DNA of 64,000 bases from Gilvibacter sediminis (GTDB taxonomy: Bacteria > Bacteroidota > Bacteroidia > Flavobacteriales > Flavobacteriaceae). The stretch lies in contig NZ_JAQQTE010000001.1 of the NCBI RefSeq assembly GCF_028561565.1, positions 955,332 through 1,019,331 of the forward strand, read 5' to 3'. A program made the translations under genes and the position numbers. How positions within the stretch are numbered: position 1 is the stretch's first letter; each line of letters starts with the position of its first letter. The notes beneath the pieces were generated by a model. The model worked only from the letters and a program-made list of their open reading frames with translations, did no database searches and was not told the DNA's origin. Positions 16,443-25,832 of this stretch are shown here, one piece after another.

Positions 16443-17849
16443 TTAAAGCTCAACCTCAGTAATTCCCAAGGCTTGGAACAACTTAGCGAAACCGCTGTAG
16501 TATTTCTGTTCTAGTTTGATTTGCTTAACCCGAGCTTCAACCAGTTTCTGCTCTCGGCTGTTGATCAAAAAGACCGAACTCTCTCCAAAGCTGAACTTTC
16601 TGATCTCCGCATTGAGCATCTGCGTGTAGGCGTTAACCATATTCTCATTGATGTTGATCTGCTCGCGCAAAGAGGTCAACTCCTGTTGCAGGGCTTCTAC
16701 CTTGTTGGCAATACTTATTTGGGCTAAATTTTGCTCAAATTCGTTGTCTTGTATTTTAAACTTGGCCATACGCAGTGCACCGCGTTCTTTTCTCAAAAAC
16801 AAGGGGAAACTGGCATTGATCCCAAATTTGTAATCGTTGCTGTTAAAGGTTTCGGTTCTGTCTGGTGTCGTGCTCAGGGCATTGAATTCCAGGTCTATCC
16901 GTGGCAACAGATTATTGGCCTTGAATTGTCTATCCACCTCTAAAGCCTCGCCTTTGTATTGCAAGGAAAGCAATTTTGGGTGATTGCTAAGGTCAAATTC
17001 CTCGGTATTTAGCGGAGATACGCCTAAGGTCTGAGTTAGAGTTACCTCCAAAGTCTCCTCAGGAATTACATCTTCCTGTACTTCCATGGGGATGTTGTTA
17101 GAGATCCACAGATAGTTACTTAAAGCGAGCCTTTTATTATTCAGTGCGATTCGCGCCTGCTCTAAAAGTAAGGATCGGTTTTGAACAGGAATCTTCGCCT
17201 CCACAGTATCAATGATGGCCACATCTCCCAACAAAGCGCTGGATCTCACACCTCTAAATCGCTGCTCCGCATTGACCAAGAACTCGCGTTGCAGTAAGAC
17301 CTGTTTGTAGGCCTGCAACCAATCAAAATAGGCTTCACTGGCTTTGTAAAGCAGTTCGTTGACCAATAAGGTCTGATCTTGCTTGGACTGCTCCACAAAG
17401 AATTTGGCTTGGCGCAATTGTGCTCTGCGCTCGTCGATCAGTAATCCTTGAGCTACAGAAACTGAAAGTCCTGCATTGTACAAGCCGTTTTCTGGAACGG
17501 AGCGTTCTGGGTTCAAAAAGATCCCTTCGTTCTCCTCAAAACCAGCTTTAAGCTCAATTCCGTACCAAGTTGGTACTTTGAAAGTAGCGTTGAGGATATC
17601 GTAATACTCATCGCCTTTGAATTGTTTCTGATCGTAATCGACCTCGATCTTCGGATCGAATCCGCCACGGGCCTTAAGCAATTCTGCCTCGGCATTGCTC
17701 AACACAAGTTTGGCCTGTTTGGCCACCGGATGATACTCTTTCACATACCCCAAATACTCGCGGTAGCTCAGTAAAAGCGTATCACTTTGTGCCTGCAAAC
17801 CGCTTATGCTTAAAAGCAGGGCGATCAATAGGTGCAATCTTAGCTTCAT
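16443..17849 (-). CDS. TolC-family outer membrane efflux protein
   Basis: This 468-residue protein has a signal peptide (cleaved near LQAQS) and the two-fold repeated long helices of outer membrane efflux proteins, with coiled-coil segments around residues 180-235 and 375-440. It ends the TetR-ABC-HlyD-TolC operon, 3 bp after the HlyD gene, and should form the outer membrane channel of that exporter. Confidence 0.88.
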   Translation of the reverse strand: MKLRLHLLIALLLSISGLQAQSDTLLLSYREYLGYVKEYHPVAKQAKLVLSNAEAELLKARGGFDPKIEVDYDQKQFKGDEYYDILNATFKVPTWYGIELKAGFEENEGIFLNPERSVPENGLYNAGLSVSVAQGLLIDERRAQLRQAKFFVEQSKQDQTLLVNELLYKASEAYFDWLQAYKQVLLQREFLVNAEQRFRGVRSSALLGDVAIIDTVEAKIPVQNRSLLLEQARIALNNKRLALSNYLWISNNIPMEVQEDVIPEETLEVTLTQTLGVSPLNTEEFDLSNHPKLLSLQYKGEALEVDRQFKANNLLPRIDLEFNALSTTPDRTETFNSNDYKFGINASFPLFLRKERGALRMAKFKIQDNEFEQNLAQISIANKVEALQQELTSLREQININENMVNAYTQMLNAEIRKFSFGESSVFLINSREQKLVEARVKQIKLEQKYYSGFAKLFQALGITEVEL

Positions 17850-17852
17850 TAC

Positions 17853-19214
17853 TTATTTCTTCTTTTTGGTCGATTCTTTCTTTTCTGCGCCTTCTGGCAG
17901 ATAGTAGTCTGGTGGGAATCCGTTGAGCTGTCGCCAGAGTTCAAACCAGATCGGTACATCATTCAAGAGGGCTAGGGTAAAAGCTCCAGAGCCCACACGC
18001 AGCTCCTCAGGCCACTCGTGGTCGTTTGGATCTTGGGCGATCAGTACGCGGTATTTACCGTTATCACTAATGTAAGTATCAATTGCCACCACAACTCCAC
18101 CGTAGGTTCCGTAAGACACATTAGGCCATCCACTAAAGATGATCGCTGGCCAGCCATCAAACTGTACACGAACTTGCTCTCCAACGTGAATCAACGGAAT
18201 GTCAATTGGACTTACATAGGTTTCAATAGCCATGCTGAATCCGCTCGGCATAATACGAATAATGGGATCGCCCTCTTTAATGGTCTCACCCACACCGCCT
18301 ACTATAGCGCGGTTGATATATCCGTCTTGCGGCGCTTTTACATAATAGAGTCCAGATCTGACCTCAAAGCTCGCGTACTCCGATTGTAGTTTTGCTACTT
18401 CAGCGTCTGTGCTGAACTTACTCGAGGCTGCTGTGAACTTGTCACTTTCTGCCTTGGCGAGCTTGTCTGCATATTCTGCCTGAATTCTATTGAGTTCAAT
18501 GCGGGAATTGATCAATTCATTCCGACTGGCCAAAAGCTTGTTTTGTTGCGCGATGAGTTTCGCTGCAGTCTCTTGCGCCTTTTGACGTTTGTCCTCTAAT
18601 TGCGTTCTGGATTTTAATCCTTCTGTCAATAGACTTTCGGTTCGCTTATACTGTGCAATGGCAATACTGTCATTGATGCGAGCAGCAATGAGATCAACAC
18701 TGTCACTAGTTACCTTGAACTGATTTTGTTGAATCTTGATCTTGGCTTGTTGTGTTTTCAATCCTCGTTCTTGATACAACGCAGATATTTGATTTTCCAA
18801 GGCCTGTACTTTGCTTTCATAGCTTTCTGATGACAAGGATTTGGCATCGATCTGACGACCGGTTCGGGCCAAATACTCGGGGTCAAAGTATTCGCTTTTG
18901 ATCTCCGTTAGATGAAGAATGGTATCGCCTTTCTTCACAAAATCACCTTCTTGTACATACCATTTTGCTACAGTTCCAGGTATAGGAGACTGTATGGTCT
19001 GCGGGCGAACCTCTGGAGCTAAAGTGGTCAGGAATCCATTACCCGACACATTTTGCGTCCAAGGCAAGAACATGACCACTAAAAAGATAACTGCAAAGAT
19101 CTTTAGGAATCTGTTGAAGTACTTAAAGTGCCTTCTGTGAAAAACCAGACCGGCTGCTTTGTACTTGTCCAAAGAAACTTTCTGATTGAGTTTTTCTTGA
19201 GAGATGTTTAACAT
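17853..19214 (-). CDS. HlyD-family membrane fusion (periplasmic adaptor) protein
   Basis: This 453-residue protein has a cytoplasmic N-terminus, one membrane segment at about residues 38-57, a biotinyl-lipoyl-like domain (PGTVAKWYVQEGDFVKKGD), a coiled coil of about 150 residues and a C-terminal beta region. This is the layout of type I secretion adaptors. It sits 6 bp after the ABC transporter gene and links that inner-membrane unit to the TolC protein. Confidence 0.9.
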   Translation of the reverse strand: MLNISQEKLNQKVSLDKYKAAGLVFHRRHFKYFNRFLKIFAVIFLVVMFLPWTQNVSGNGFLTTLAPEVRPQTIQSPIPGTVAKWYVQEGDFVKKGDTILHLTEIKSEYFDPEYLARTGRQIDAKSLSSESYESKVQALENQISALYQERGLKTQQAKIKIQQNQFKVTSDSVDLIAARINDSIAIAQYKRTESLLTEGLKSRTQLEDKRQKAQETAAKLIAQQNKLLASRNELINSRIELNRIQAEYADKLAKAESDKFTAASSKFSTDAEVAKLQSEYASFEVRSGLYYVKAPQDGYINRAIVGGVGETIKEGDPIIRIMPSGFSMAIETYVSPIDIPLIHVGEQVRVQFDGWPAIIFSGWPNVSYGTYGGVVVAIDTYISDNGKYRVLIAQDPNDHEWPEELRVGSGAFTLALLNDVPIWFELWRQLNGFPPDYYLPEGAEKKESTKKKK

Positions 19215-19220
19215 GATCTT

Positions 19221-20882
19221 CTATTTAATAGCACCTTTTTCCATGGTGATGGTTGTGTCACAAAATTCTCCCCATTCTTCATCCTGGCTCACCACGATCA
19301 GGGTCCAAGGGTGGGACTTATCGGTTAGGAAAGCGCGCAATCTGCGAGCTTCCTCAGCTTTGAAATGATCTAAAGGATCTTTCAGCAAGAGTAGTTTTGG
19401 CGCGTGTACTATGGCGCGTGCCAAAAGGATCTTCTTACCAATGGTGAGCGGGATTTGACGTCCTTCGGGATAGAGTATGGTATCAATTCCGTCATCAAGG
19501 GACTTAACAAATTCCATCAGACCAACATTCTCAATGGCCCAGTTCACGCGTTCACGGGGAATGTCTGCATCTCCAAAGGTGATGTTCTCCAGCAGGGTTC
19601 CCTCAAAAGGAGATTCTTCTGATAAGGTCTGTCCTACCAAGGCTCTAAATTTGCTTAAGTGAATCGTTGAACGCGCCACAGAGTTGACAAACATCTGCCC
19701 GTTAGTCGGCGGAATGATCCCAGAGATCACACGCAGTAAAGTGGTTTTACCACTACCGTTCTCTCCGTTGATCCAAGTTCTGGAACCAGGTACAATGTTT
19801 AGATTGATGTCTTTAAGAATTGGCTGTTTATGGCCAGGAACGGTAAGGCCGATCTCTTTTAGTTCAATATCCAAATGACCCGCGTTCAAGAAGCTTTCAT
19901 CACCCTCTTGTGGTTCAATTTCTTTGTCTACCACTTGTCCGATCTTTTCCAAAGAGGTCAATACATCATAAATGGTCTCAAGACCTGTGATTAACTTTTC
20001 TACGGAATTGATCACGGTAATAATGATGATCTCTGCAGCTACGAACTGCCCGATGTTCATTTCCTGATTCAATACCAGAATACCTCCAATCAGCAATAAT
20101 CCTGCTGTTACCAATACCTTAAAACCAATCAACTGAATGAATTGGATCACCAATACCTTAAAGTGCTTTTCTCTGGCACCTAAATAGCCAACAACCAAGT
20201 TGTCATTCTTTCTCAAGGCCAAACTCGTTTTTCCAGAAAGCTTAAAACTCACCACGGTTCGGGCCACTTCTTGAATCCAGTGGGCTACTTTATATTTGTT
20301 CTTAGACTCTTCCAAACTACTGCTCATTCCACGCATGGCAGTCACTCTAAAAAGCAGGTACAAGAAAAGCAACAGCAAAATGCCATAGGCAATAAAGAAC
20401 GGGTGGTATAAAGACAGCAGTAGCAATCCAAAAATGATCTGTAAAAGCGCAGCGGGGAAGTCTACCAGGATCTTAGACAATCCTTTCTGTACCGTAAGGG
20501 TATCAAAAAAGCGGTTGGCTAACTCTGGCGGATAGTAGTTTCTCAGCTCACTCAATTGGATCTTCGGGAATCTATAAGCGAACTCAAAGGAAGCACGGGT
20601 GAAGATCTTCTGCTGAATGTTCTCAATGATGCGGAACTGCATCAGCTGTAAAGCTCCTACAAAAGCCGTCCCCAGCGTAACTAGAATTACCAGTACTATC
20701 CAAGAGGAACTGATCTGCGCCCCTTGAATAAGGTTGATGATCGCTTGAATTCCCAGTGGTAATGACAAGCTCACTGCTCCTGCGAAGATCGCATAATAGA
20801 ACACTTGGAGCACATCTTTGCGGTCCAGTTCTAGCATCTCGGTGAGCCGCTTCCAGGGGGTGTAAATTATTTTTTGACTCAT
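19221..20882 (-). CDS. ABC exporter (membrane plus nucleotide-binding domain) with degenerate NBD
   Basis: This 553-residue half-transporter has six membrane segments (residues 25-300) and an NBD (330-553). Walker A is intact (GENGSGKTT, about 373-381). The signature motif reads LTIGKK instead of LSGGQ. Walker B reads LLLLKDP (K501-D502) instead of LLLLDEP, and the H-loop His is Gln533. ATP binding looks likely and hydrolysis doubtful. A similar pattern is recalled from flavobacterial relatives, so it may be a family trait. It works with the HlyD and TolC proteins encoded next to it. Confidence 0.85.
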   Translation of the reverse strand: MSQKIIYTPWKRLTEMLELDRKDVLQVFYYAIFAGAVSLSLPLGIQAIINLIQGAQISSSWIVLVILVTLGTAFVGALQLMQFRIIENIQQKIFTRASFEFAYRFPKIQLSELRNYYPPELANRFFDTLTVQKGLSKILVDFPAALLQIIFGLLLLSLYHPFFIAYGILLLLFLYLLFRVTAMRGMSSSLEESKNKYKVAHWIQEVARTVVSFKLSGKTSLALRKNDNLVVGYLGAREKHFKVLVIQFIQLIGFKVLVTAGLLLIGGILVLNQEMNIGQFVAAEIIIITVINSVEKLITGLETIYDVLTSLEKIGQVVDKEIEPQEGDESFLNAGHLDIELKEIGLTVPGHKQPILKDINLNIVPGSRTWINGENGSGKTTLLRVISGIIPPTNGQMFVNSVARSTIHLSKFRALVGQTLSEESPFEGTLLENITFGDADIPRERVNWAIENVGLMEFVKSLDDGIDTILYPEGRQIPLTIGKKILLARAIVHAPKLLLLKDPLDHFKAEEARRLRAFLTDKSHPWTLIVVSQDEEWGEFCDTTITMEKGAIK

Positions 20883-21559
20883 GCGTCTATATTTAATGTG
20901 TTTAAGACCAAATGTTTAAAGAATACTGTTGGAGGACTGCTTTTTTTACAGTCCGTAATGGAGGTGAAATGATCCATTAAAAAATGCTGGTGGAGCGCAC
21001 CGTCTACTACGGTACTGGCCAAGCTTGCTGGATGTTTGTATTCTGGGCAAGCTTCTAAGATCATATCGCGCACACGGTGGATCAAACGTTTGTAGATGGA
21101 AAAATAACCTTCCTTGTTCTCGTCATCTACCTCTTTAGTGAGGTAACTTTTAGAAAACTCATTGACAACGATCTGTCCCAGCTTTACCTCGTCAATATGA
21201 GAGAAACTGGCGTCCATTTCAACAGGACGCGTGATTACTTCTAAAGCTTGTTTAAGCTTGTCTTTGGGACTGTTGATGCTATAGGTTTCCATAACCAACT
21301 TGTACTCCAACCAACCCCAATACCAATTGGTTAAGTACAACAGCAGTTTGTGTTTGTTCTCAAAGTAGCGATAGATAGAGCTCTCATTGGAGCCGATACG
21401 CTGGCCGAGCTTTTTGAAGGTAAAAGCTTCAAAGCCGATCTCATCCACCAAAAGAATGCTGTGCTCAATAATGCGAAGGCCCAAATCTGAGGACTCCGGG
21501 TCTTTGAGGTAGATCTTTGGGTGTACCGTGATCGTTAAGTTTGAAAATAATTTCTCCAT
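20879..21559 (-). CDS. TetR/AcrR-family transcriptional regulator
   Basis: The start at 21559 gives 226 residues. The N-terminal HTH is visible (FEAFTFKKLGQRIGSNESSIYRYFENKHKLL). The C-terminal ligand domain is unassigned. It is the first gene of the exporter operon and overlaps the ABC gene by 4 nt, so it probably controls its own operon. A promoter with an inverted repeat between its elements lies directly upstream. Confidence 0.88.
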   Translation of the reverse strand: MEKLFSNLTITVHPKIYLKDPESSDLGLRIIEHSILLVDEIGFEAFTFKKLGQRIGSNESSIYRYFENKHKLLLYLTNWYWGWLEYKLVMETYSINSPKDKLKQALEVITRPVEMDASFSHIDEVKLGQIVVNEFSKSYLTKEVDDENKEGYFSIYKRLIHRVRDMILEACPEYKHPASLASTVVDGALHQHFLMDHFTSITDCKKSSPPTVFFKHLVLNTLNIDA

Positions 21560-21577
21560 GTCTAAAATAATACGTCG

Positions 21578-21608
21578 CAAAAATAATAGTAACACTATCA
21601 AGTAGCAA
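21578..21608 (-). promoter_or_regulatory. Promoter and possible operator of the TetR exporter operon
   Basis: On the minus strand TTG (21608-21606), a 20-bp spacer and TATTTTTG (21585-21578) fit the Bacteroidota promoter consensus exactly. The spacer holds ATAGT-AAC-ACTAT (21586-21598), a dyad well placed for repression by the TetR protein. The predicted leader is about 12 nt. Confidence 0.6.
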
Positions 21609-21640
21609 TAGTTTAACTTTTAATTAAGAAATGGAAACTA

Positions 21641-21668
21641 TTAAGACGGAGAGAATTATTTAGCTTTG
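21641..21668 (+). promoter_or_regulatory. Promoter of the nitroreductase gene
   Basis: TTA (21641-21643), 17 bp and TAGCTTTG (21661-21668) match the -33/-7 consensus. The start codon at 21687 follows about 12 nt after the expected transcription start. It is divergent from the TetR promoter. Confidence 0.55.
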
Positions 21669-21686
21669 AAGTATTAAAAATCGTTT

Positions 21687-22244
21687 ATGATCTCAGACCT
21701 CATACACAAAAGAAGATCGGTATATCCAGCTTTATATGCCGATACACCGATTGCTAAAGAAACCATAGAAGAGTTGCTTATGGCTGCCCATCAGGCGCCT
21801 ACACACAGAAAGACCCAACCTTGGCGTTTCAAAGTTTTTCATACGGAGCAAAAACGTGCAGAATTGGGCGATTTCTTAGCCTTAAAATACCGCAATACCA
21901 TCAGCAACTATTCAGAATTCAAGGAAGCAAAGATTCGCAAAAAACCGGCTGACGCTGCTTGTGTAATTGCCATTTGTGTGCAAGAGGATCCAGACCAGCG
22001 TGTGCCTTATTGGGAAGAGTTGGCTGCCACTGCTATGGCTGTTCAAAACCTGTGGCTGGCGTGTACAGAAAAAGGGATAGGCGGCTATTGGTCTTCACCA
22101 GCGCTGATGCGATATATGGATGAGTTCATCACCCTAGAAGCTGGAGAAAAGTGTATCGGCTTCTTTTATATGGGTAATTTAAAGGCGGAACTGCCTGAGC
22201 CTTGGGAGCGCAACCCGCTCGATCAGCATGTGAATTGGTTTTAA
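21687..22244 (+). CDS. Nitroreductase-family FMN oxidoreductase
   Basis: This 185-residue protein has the N-terminal KRRSVYPALY segment and an APTHRKTQPWRF motif that binds FMN phosphate. The C-terminal G-rich portion (EKGIGGYWSSP) closes the fold. The length and motifs fit NAD(P)H-dependent nitroreductases of the YdjA/MhqN type. The physiological substrate is unknown. The gene is monocistronic and its stop overlaps the convergent DUF456 gene by 4 nt. Confidence 0.88.
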   Translation: MISDLIHKRRSVYPALYADTPIAKETIEELLMAAHQAPTHRKTQPWRFKVFHTEQKRAELGDFLALKYRNTISNYSEFKEAKIRKKPADAACVIAICVQEDPDQRVPYWEELAATAMAVQNLWLACTEKGIGGYWSSPALMRYMDEFITLEAGEKCIGFFYMGNLKAELPEPWERNPLDQHVNWF

Positions 22245-22744
22245 AAGAAACCGTCAAAGTAGGTGTAGAGGTAATTCAGGTAGAATCCCAAATAGATAAA
22301 ACACACGACTAACTTCATAAAAGTAGAGGCTAAAAAGCCAAGGAAAGATCCAAACGCAGCCTTTAAAGCCTGATTGGATTCGGTTTTATTAAAGGCGATC
22401 TCTCCAATAAAAGCTCCCACAAAAGGTCCAATTAAGACTCCAAAAGGAATGGGGGCAATCAATCCTACAACGAGCCCTATGGTGGTTCCTATAGCGCCTG
22501 CTCGACTCCCGCCAAAGCGCTTGGTGCCAATGGCCGGAATGATGTAATCCAGCACCACTATAATTATAGCAACCAATAAGGTGATTCCCAGAAACCAATA
22601 GTTTACCGGGATGACCGAGGTTAAAAACAGCATCAAAAGCCCTAACCATGAAATAGGAGGACCTGGTAAGACAGGCAGTACGCTGCCAATAATACCGCCG
22701 AAGCAAAGAAGAAGCCCCAGGATTACTAAAAAGATATCTAACAT
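22241..22744 (-). CDS. DUF456 domain membrane protein
   Basis: This 167-residue protein has four to five hydrophobic segments. The LPVLPGPPISWLGLLMLF stretch near the N-terminus and glycine-rich loops (FGGSRAGAIGTTIG) are typical of DUF456. Function is unknown. It is divergent from the BlaI operon and convergent with the nitroreductase gene. Confidence 0.85.
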   Translation of the reverse strand: MLDIFLVILGLLLCFGGIIGSVLPVLPGPPISWLGLLMLFLTSVIPVNYWFLGITLLVAIIIVVLDYIIPAIGTKRFGGSRAGAIGTTIGLVVGLIAPIPFGVLIGPFVGAFIGEIAFNKTESNQALKAAFGSFLGFLASTFMKLVVCFIYLGFYLNYLYTYFDGFF

Positions 22745-22789
22745 ATACCCATTGGACGCGGGCGATAGATACTTGTTACAATCTTTTTT

Positions 22790-22830
22790 AACTAAAAAAT
22801 TAGTTTAAACTAAATATTTAGTTATATTTG
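22790..22830 (+). promoter_or_regulatory. Tandem BlaI-type operators overlapping the promoter
   Basis: Two dyads with identical arms, AACTAA-N4-TTAGTT, occupy 22790-22805 and 22808-22823, 18 bp apart. The second abuts a perfect -7 element, TATATTTG (22823-22830). The first covers the expected -33 region (TTA at 22800). This arrangement fits repression of the operon by the BlaI-family protein encoded 20 bp downstream. Confidence 0.7.
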
Positions 22831-22849
22831 AATCCAGAAACACATTAGA

Positions 22850-23209
22850 ATGAAACAACTCACAAAGGCAGAAGAAGATCTCATGCAACTGCTTTGGGAA
22901 CTCAAAGAGGCGAATGTAGCCGCTTTGCTCGATAAATTACCCGAGCCCAAACCAGCCTACAATACCGTATCTACAATTATTAGAATACTGGAGAATAAAG
23001 GCTTTGTAGATTACCGTAAAGAGGGGCGCGGGCATGTGTACTTTCCAAAGGTGAGTAAGGAAGCTTATAGCAAGCACAGTCTTAAAAAGCTCAGAGACGG
23101 ATACTTCCAGGGGTCCTTTAAAAGTATGGTGTCCTTCTTTATGAAGAACAACGATATGACCATAGACGATTTGGAATCAGTTATGAAGGAAATTCAAAAA
23201 GAAGACTAA
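22850..23209 (+). CDS. BlaI/MecI/CopY-family transcriptional repressor
   Basis: This 119-residue winged-helix protein (LTKAEEDLMQLLWELKEANV, then YNTVSTIIRILENKGFVDYR) has a short helical dimerisation tail. In this family the repressor is cleaved or released by a partner M56 peptidase. Here the partner gene begins at the last base of the stop codon. Twin AACTAA-N4-TTAGTT dyads upstream are the likely binding sites. Confidence 0.92.
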   Translation: MKQLTKAEEDLMQLLWELKEANVAALLDKLPEPKPAYNTVSTIIRILENKGFVDYRKEGRGHVYFPKVSKEAYSKHSLKKLRDGYFQGSFKSMVSFFMKNNDMTIDDLESVMKEIQKED

Positions 23210-24669
23210 TGGCACATTATATCATTCAAACGCTGATCTTTCAGCTACTGTTTTTATTGGTTTATGATCTGTTCTTAAAAAAAGAGACCTTTTTTCATTG
23301 GAACCGTTGGTATCTTTTGGGTACTGCAGCGCTGAGTTTGGTGTTGCCGTTCATCCAAATAGCGGCTATTGGTCGGCAAATTAGCCCGGAGCTTAGGGTG
23401 CAATTACCGGCGGTCTTTATAGGGGGCGAGGGGTTTGTGCCTACCGTTGCTAATCCGCAAGAGTTTGTATTTCCATGGCAGCTGTTGTGGCAAGCCGGAG
23501 CCGTGATCATGGGAATTTGGTTTGCAGTTAAACTGGTCAAGATTCTGCGTATGCGTCGCAAAGGAAAATTGACGCGTTTGGAAGATTTTGCCTTAGTGAT
23601 CTTGCCCAATAGTAAGTCTGCCTTTTCTTTTTGGAGCACTGTTTTTCTCGGGGCTGATCTAGCACCAGAGCAGCGGGAGATGATCCTGCATCACGAACAG
23701 GTCCACGTACGCCAACGCCATACCTTGGATCAACTCTTTTTTGAATTGCTGCGGATTGTGTTTTGGTTCAACCCACTGGTCTATCTCTATCAGGCGCGTA
23801 TCACGAGTTTACAAGAATACATCGCCGATGCGGAAGTAGCGGCCAGCAAAGGAAAGAGCGCGTACTATCAGCAGCTTTTGTCTCAAGTTTTTCAAACAGA
23901 GAATGTTTCATTCATCAATACATTTTTTAATCATTCATTAATCAAAAAACGAATCAGTATGTTACAAAAATCAAGATCCAGCAGATCTAAATTGCTCAAG
24001 TTTGCCCTCTTATTGCCACTTTTGGCGGTAATGGTGGTTTACACTTCTTGCTCTCAAGAAAGCCCTACCACTGCAGATGCAGCGGCTAAATCATCAGACG
24101 CTGATGTGATGACCAAAATCGAAGAGCTCTCAGAGGCTATCATGGCGCAAGGAAACCTAACAGAAGATGAGCGCAGGGCGTTAGAGTTCTTAGCTACACC
24201 GGCAAAAGAAGGTGATAAGGTCTATGAATCGGTCGGGGAATATCTCGCCGAGACAGAGGGTAAAGTTGTCGAAGGACGCCAGGTTATGGAGTACCAGAGT
24301 CTACAAGACGGAGATCCTGTTCCTTTCGCAGCGGTTGATCGCGTACCGATCTACCCAGGCTGTACAGGTACTAATGAGGAGCTCAAGGCCTGTTTTAGTC
24401 AGAAACTTTCCATGTTCGTCAATGATGCCTTTAATAAAGACCTGCCAGAGAGCTTGGGCTTGGTAGGAACATTACGCATAGCAGCTATTTTTAAAGTAGA
24501 CGTAAACGGTCAGATCGTAGACATTAAGTCACGCGCTCCGCACCCAGGACTTGAAGAAGAAACAAATCGTGTGCTTGGTACTTTACCTACCTTGACTCCG
24601 GGAGAGCAAGACGGGCAGCCGGTAGGGGTTCTTTATTCTTTGCCTATAGTATTTCATGTTGCTGAATAG
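23209..24669 (+). CDS. M56 (BlaR1-like) membrane metallopeptidase with C-terminal TonB-like domain
   Basis: This 486-residue protein has membrane segments at about residues 5-22, 35-52, 90-110 and 263-278. The zinc motif HEQVH lies at 162-166. After the last membrane segment comes YTSCSQE and then a periplasmic region ending in a TonB-C-like domain (about 370-486) with Cys385 and Cys395. It probably senses an envelope signal and relieves BlaI repression by proteolysis. The ligand is unknown. Confidence 0.88.
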   Translation: MAHYIIQTLIFQLLFLLVYDLFLKKETFFHWNRWYLLGTAALSLVLPFIQIAAIGRQISPELRVQLPAVFIGGEGFVPTVANPQEFVFPWQLLWQAGAVIMGIWFAVKLVKILRMRRKGKLTRLEDFALVILPNSKSAFSFWSTVFLGADLAPEQREMILHHEQVHVRQRHTLDQLFFELLRIVFWFNPLVYLYQARITSLQEYIADAEVAASKGKSAYYQQLLSQVFQTENVSFINTFFNHSLIKKRISMLQKSRSSRSKLLKFALLLPLLAVMVVYTSCSQESPTTADAAAKSSDADVMTKIEELSEAIMAQGNLTEDERRALEFLATPAKEGDKVYESVGEYLAETEGKVVEGRQVMEYQSLQDGDPVPFAAVDRVPIYPGCTGTNEELKACFSQKLSMFVNDAFNKDLPESLGLVGTLRIAAIFKVDVNGQIVDIKSRAPHPGLEEETNRVLGTLPTLTPGEQDGQPVGVLYSLPIVFHVAE

Positions 24670-25795
24670 ATACTTCTTTTATATACTCACAGTGATTTGT
24701 ATCAAAGCCGGAGCTCAGTCTTCGGCTTTGGTCGTTGGAGATAGTTTGATGGCACAAGGTCAATACCTACAGGCCATTAAATCTTATGAAAAGCTACCCA
24801 TTTCTCAAGCAAACCTTCCTTTGGCCAAGGCTTACAGGGCTATGGGGAACACGGCCAAGGCCCTAGTTTTTTACGGCAATGCCTATGAGATCAATCCAGA
24901 GAATACAGCTTTGGGCTTTGCCTATGGCTCTTTACTCAGGGCTACCGGACGCATGCCTTTGGCTGAGGTAGTTTTTGAGGAATTGATCCAGCGAGATTCT
25001 ACTAACGCTAGTGCCTACTATCAATTGGGAATGGTTCGATTGGCCGCTCAAGACAGTACGGCCATACCCTTATTAGCACGAGCGCTCGAGCTCAATGATC
25101 AGCATATGAATGCGCGGTATCAGCTATCCAAAGAACTCTTGGAAAAACGGCAATATGAAACTGTGGACACTCTTTTGACCGTTGGACTCAAACAAAGTCC
25201 GAATAACACAAAACTCTTGCAATTGCAGGGAATTAAGCAGTATGTCACTAAGCGTTATCACGACGCCATAGCCAGTTTTGAACTTTTGGATTCTATTGCC
25301 ACTATAAGCGTACAACAACGGGAATACTTGGCCAATAGTTATTCCAGAACCTATCAGTATGAACCTGCTTTGGAGCAGTTCAAAATTTTGATCAATCAAT
25401 ACGACGATCAAAACTCCAACTGGCATTTTACGCTCAGTACGGTTTACCTCGGTCTAAATGAACCCGAAAAAGCCCGTAGGCATATCAATATTGCCATTGG
25501 TCTTTTAGACAAACCGCTGGACAATCACTTTTTAACCCTCGCCATTACTTACAATCGGGAAGGTAATTACAGGGCGGTAATGGAGGCCTTACAGCAGGCA
25601 CTGGCAGAAAACGCCCAGAATGAACTGGCTAAATATCAGTTGGCCGTTGCCGCAGACAATCGGTATGATGACAAGAGCTTGGTACTCCCTTTTTATGAAG
25701 CTTACGCCAAACAATTTCCCGAGGGCCGTCACATAGACACGGTCACTTACAGGATCTCAGATCTCAAGGAGTTGATCTTTATGGACAAGGATTGA
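24656..25795 (+). CDS. TPR-repeat secreted or periplasmic protein
   Basis: This 379-residue protein has a signal peptide (residues 1-20, cleaved near KAGAQS) and about eight tetratricopeptide repeats covering the rest (for example GNTAKALVFYGNAYEINPEN). It overlaps the M56 gene by 14 nt, so it is translationally linked to the BlaI-M56 module. It probably acts as a protein-binding scaffold in the periplasm. Confidence 0.82.
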   Translation: MLLNRYFFYILTVICIKAGAQSSALVVGDSLMAQGQYLQAIKSYEKLPISQANLPLAKAYRAMGNTAKALVFYGNAYEINPENTALGFAYGSLLRATGRMPLAEVVFEELIQRDSTNASAYYQLGMVRLAAQDSTAIPLLARALELNDQHMNARYQLSKELLEKRQYETVDTLLTVGLKQSPNNTKLLQLQGIKQYVTKRYHDAIASFELLDSIATISVQQREYLANSYSRTYQYEPALEQFKILINQYDDQNSNWHFTLSTVYLGLNEPEKARRHINIAIGLLDKPLDNHFLTLAITYNREGNYRAVMEALQQALAENAQNELAKYQLAVAADNRYDDKSLVLPFYEAYAKQFPEGRHIDTVTYRISDLKELIFMDKD

Positions 25796-25832
25796 GTTTT
25801 TTATTCCCTCGTGATTTGCTATTTTTAGCCCA

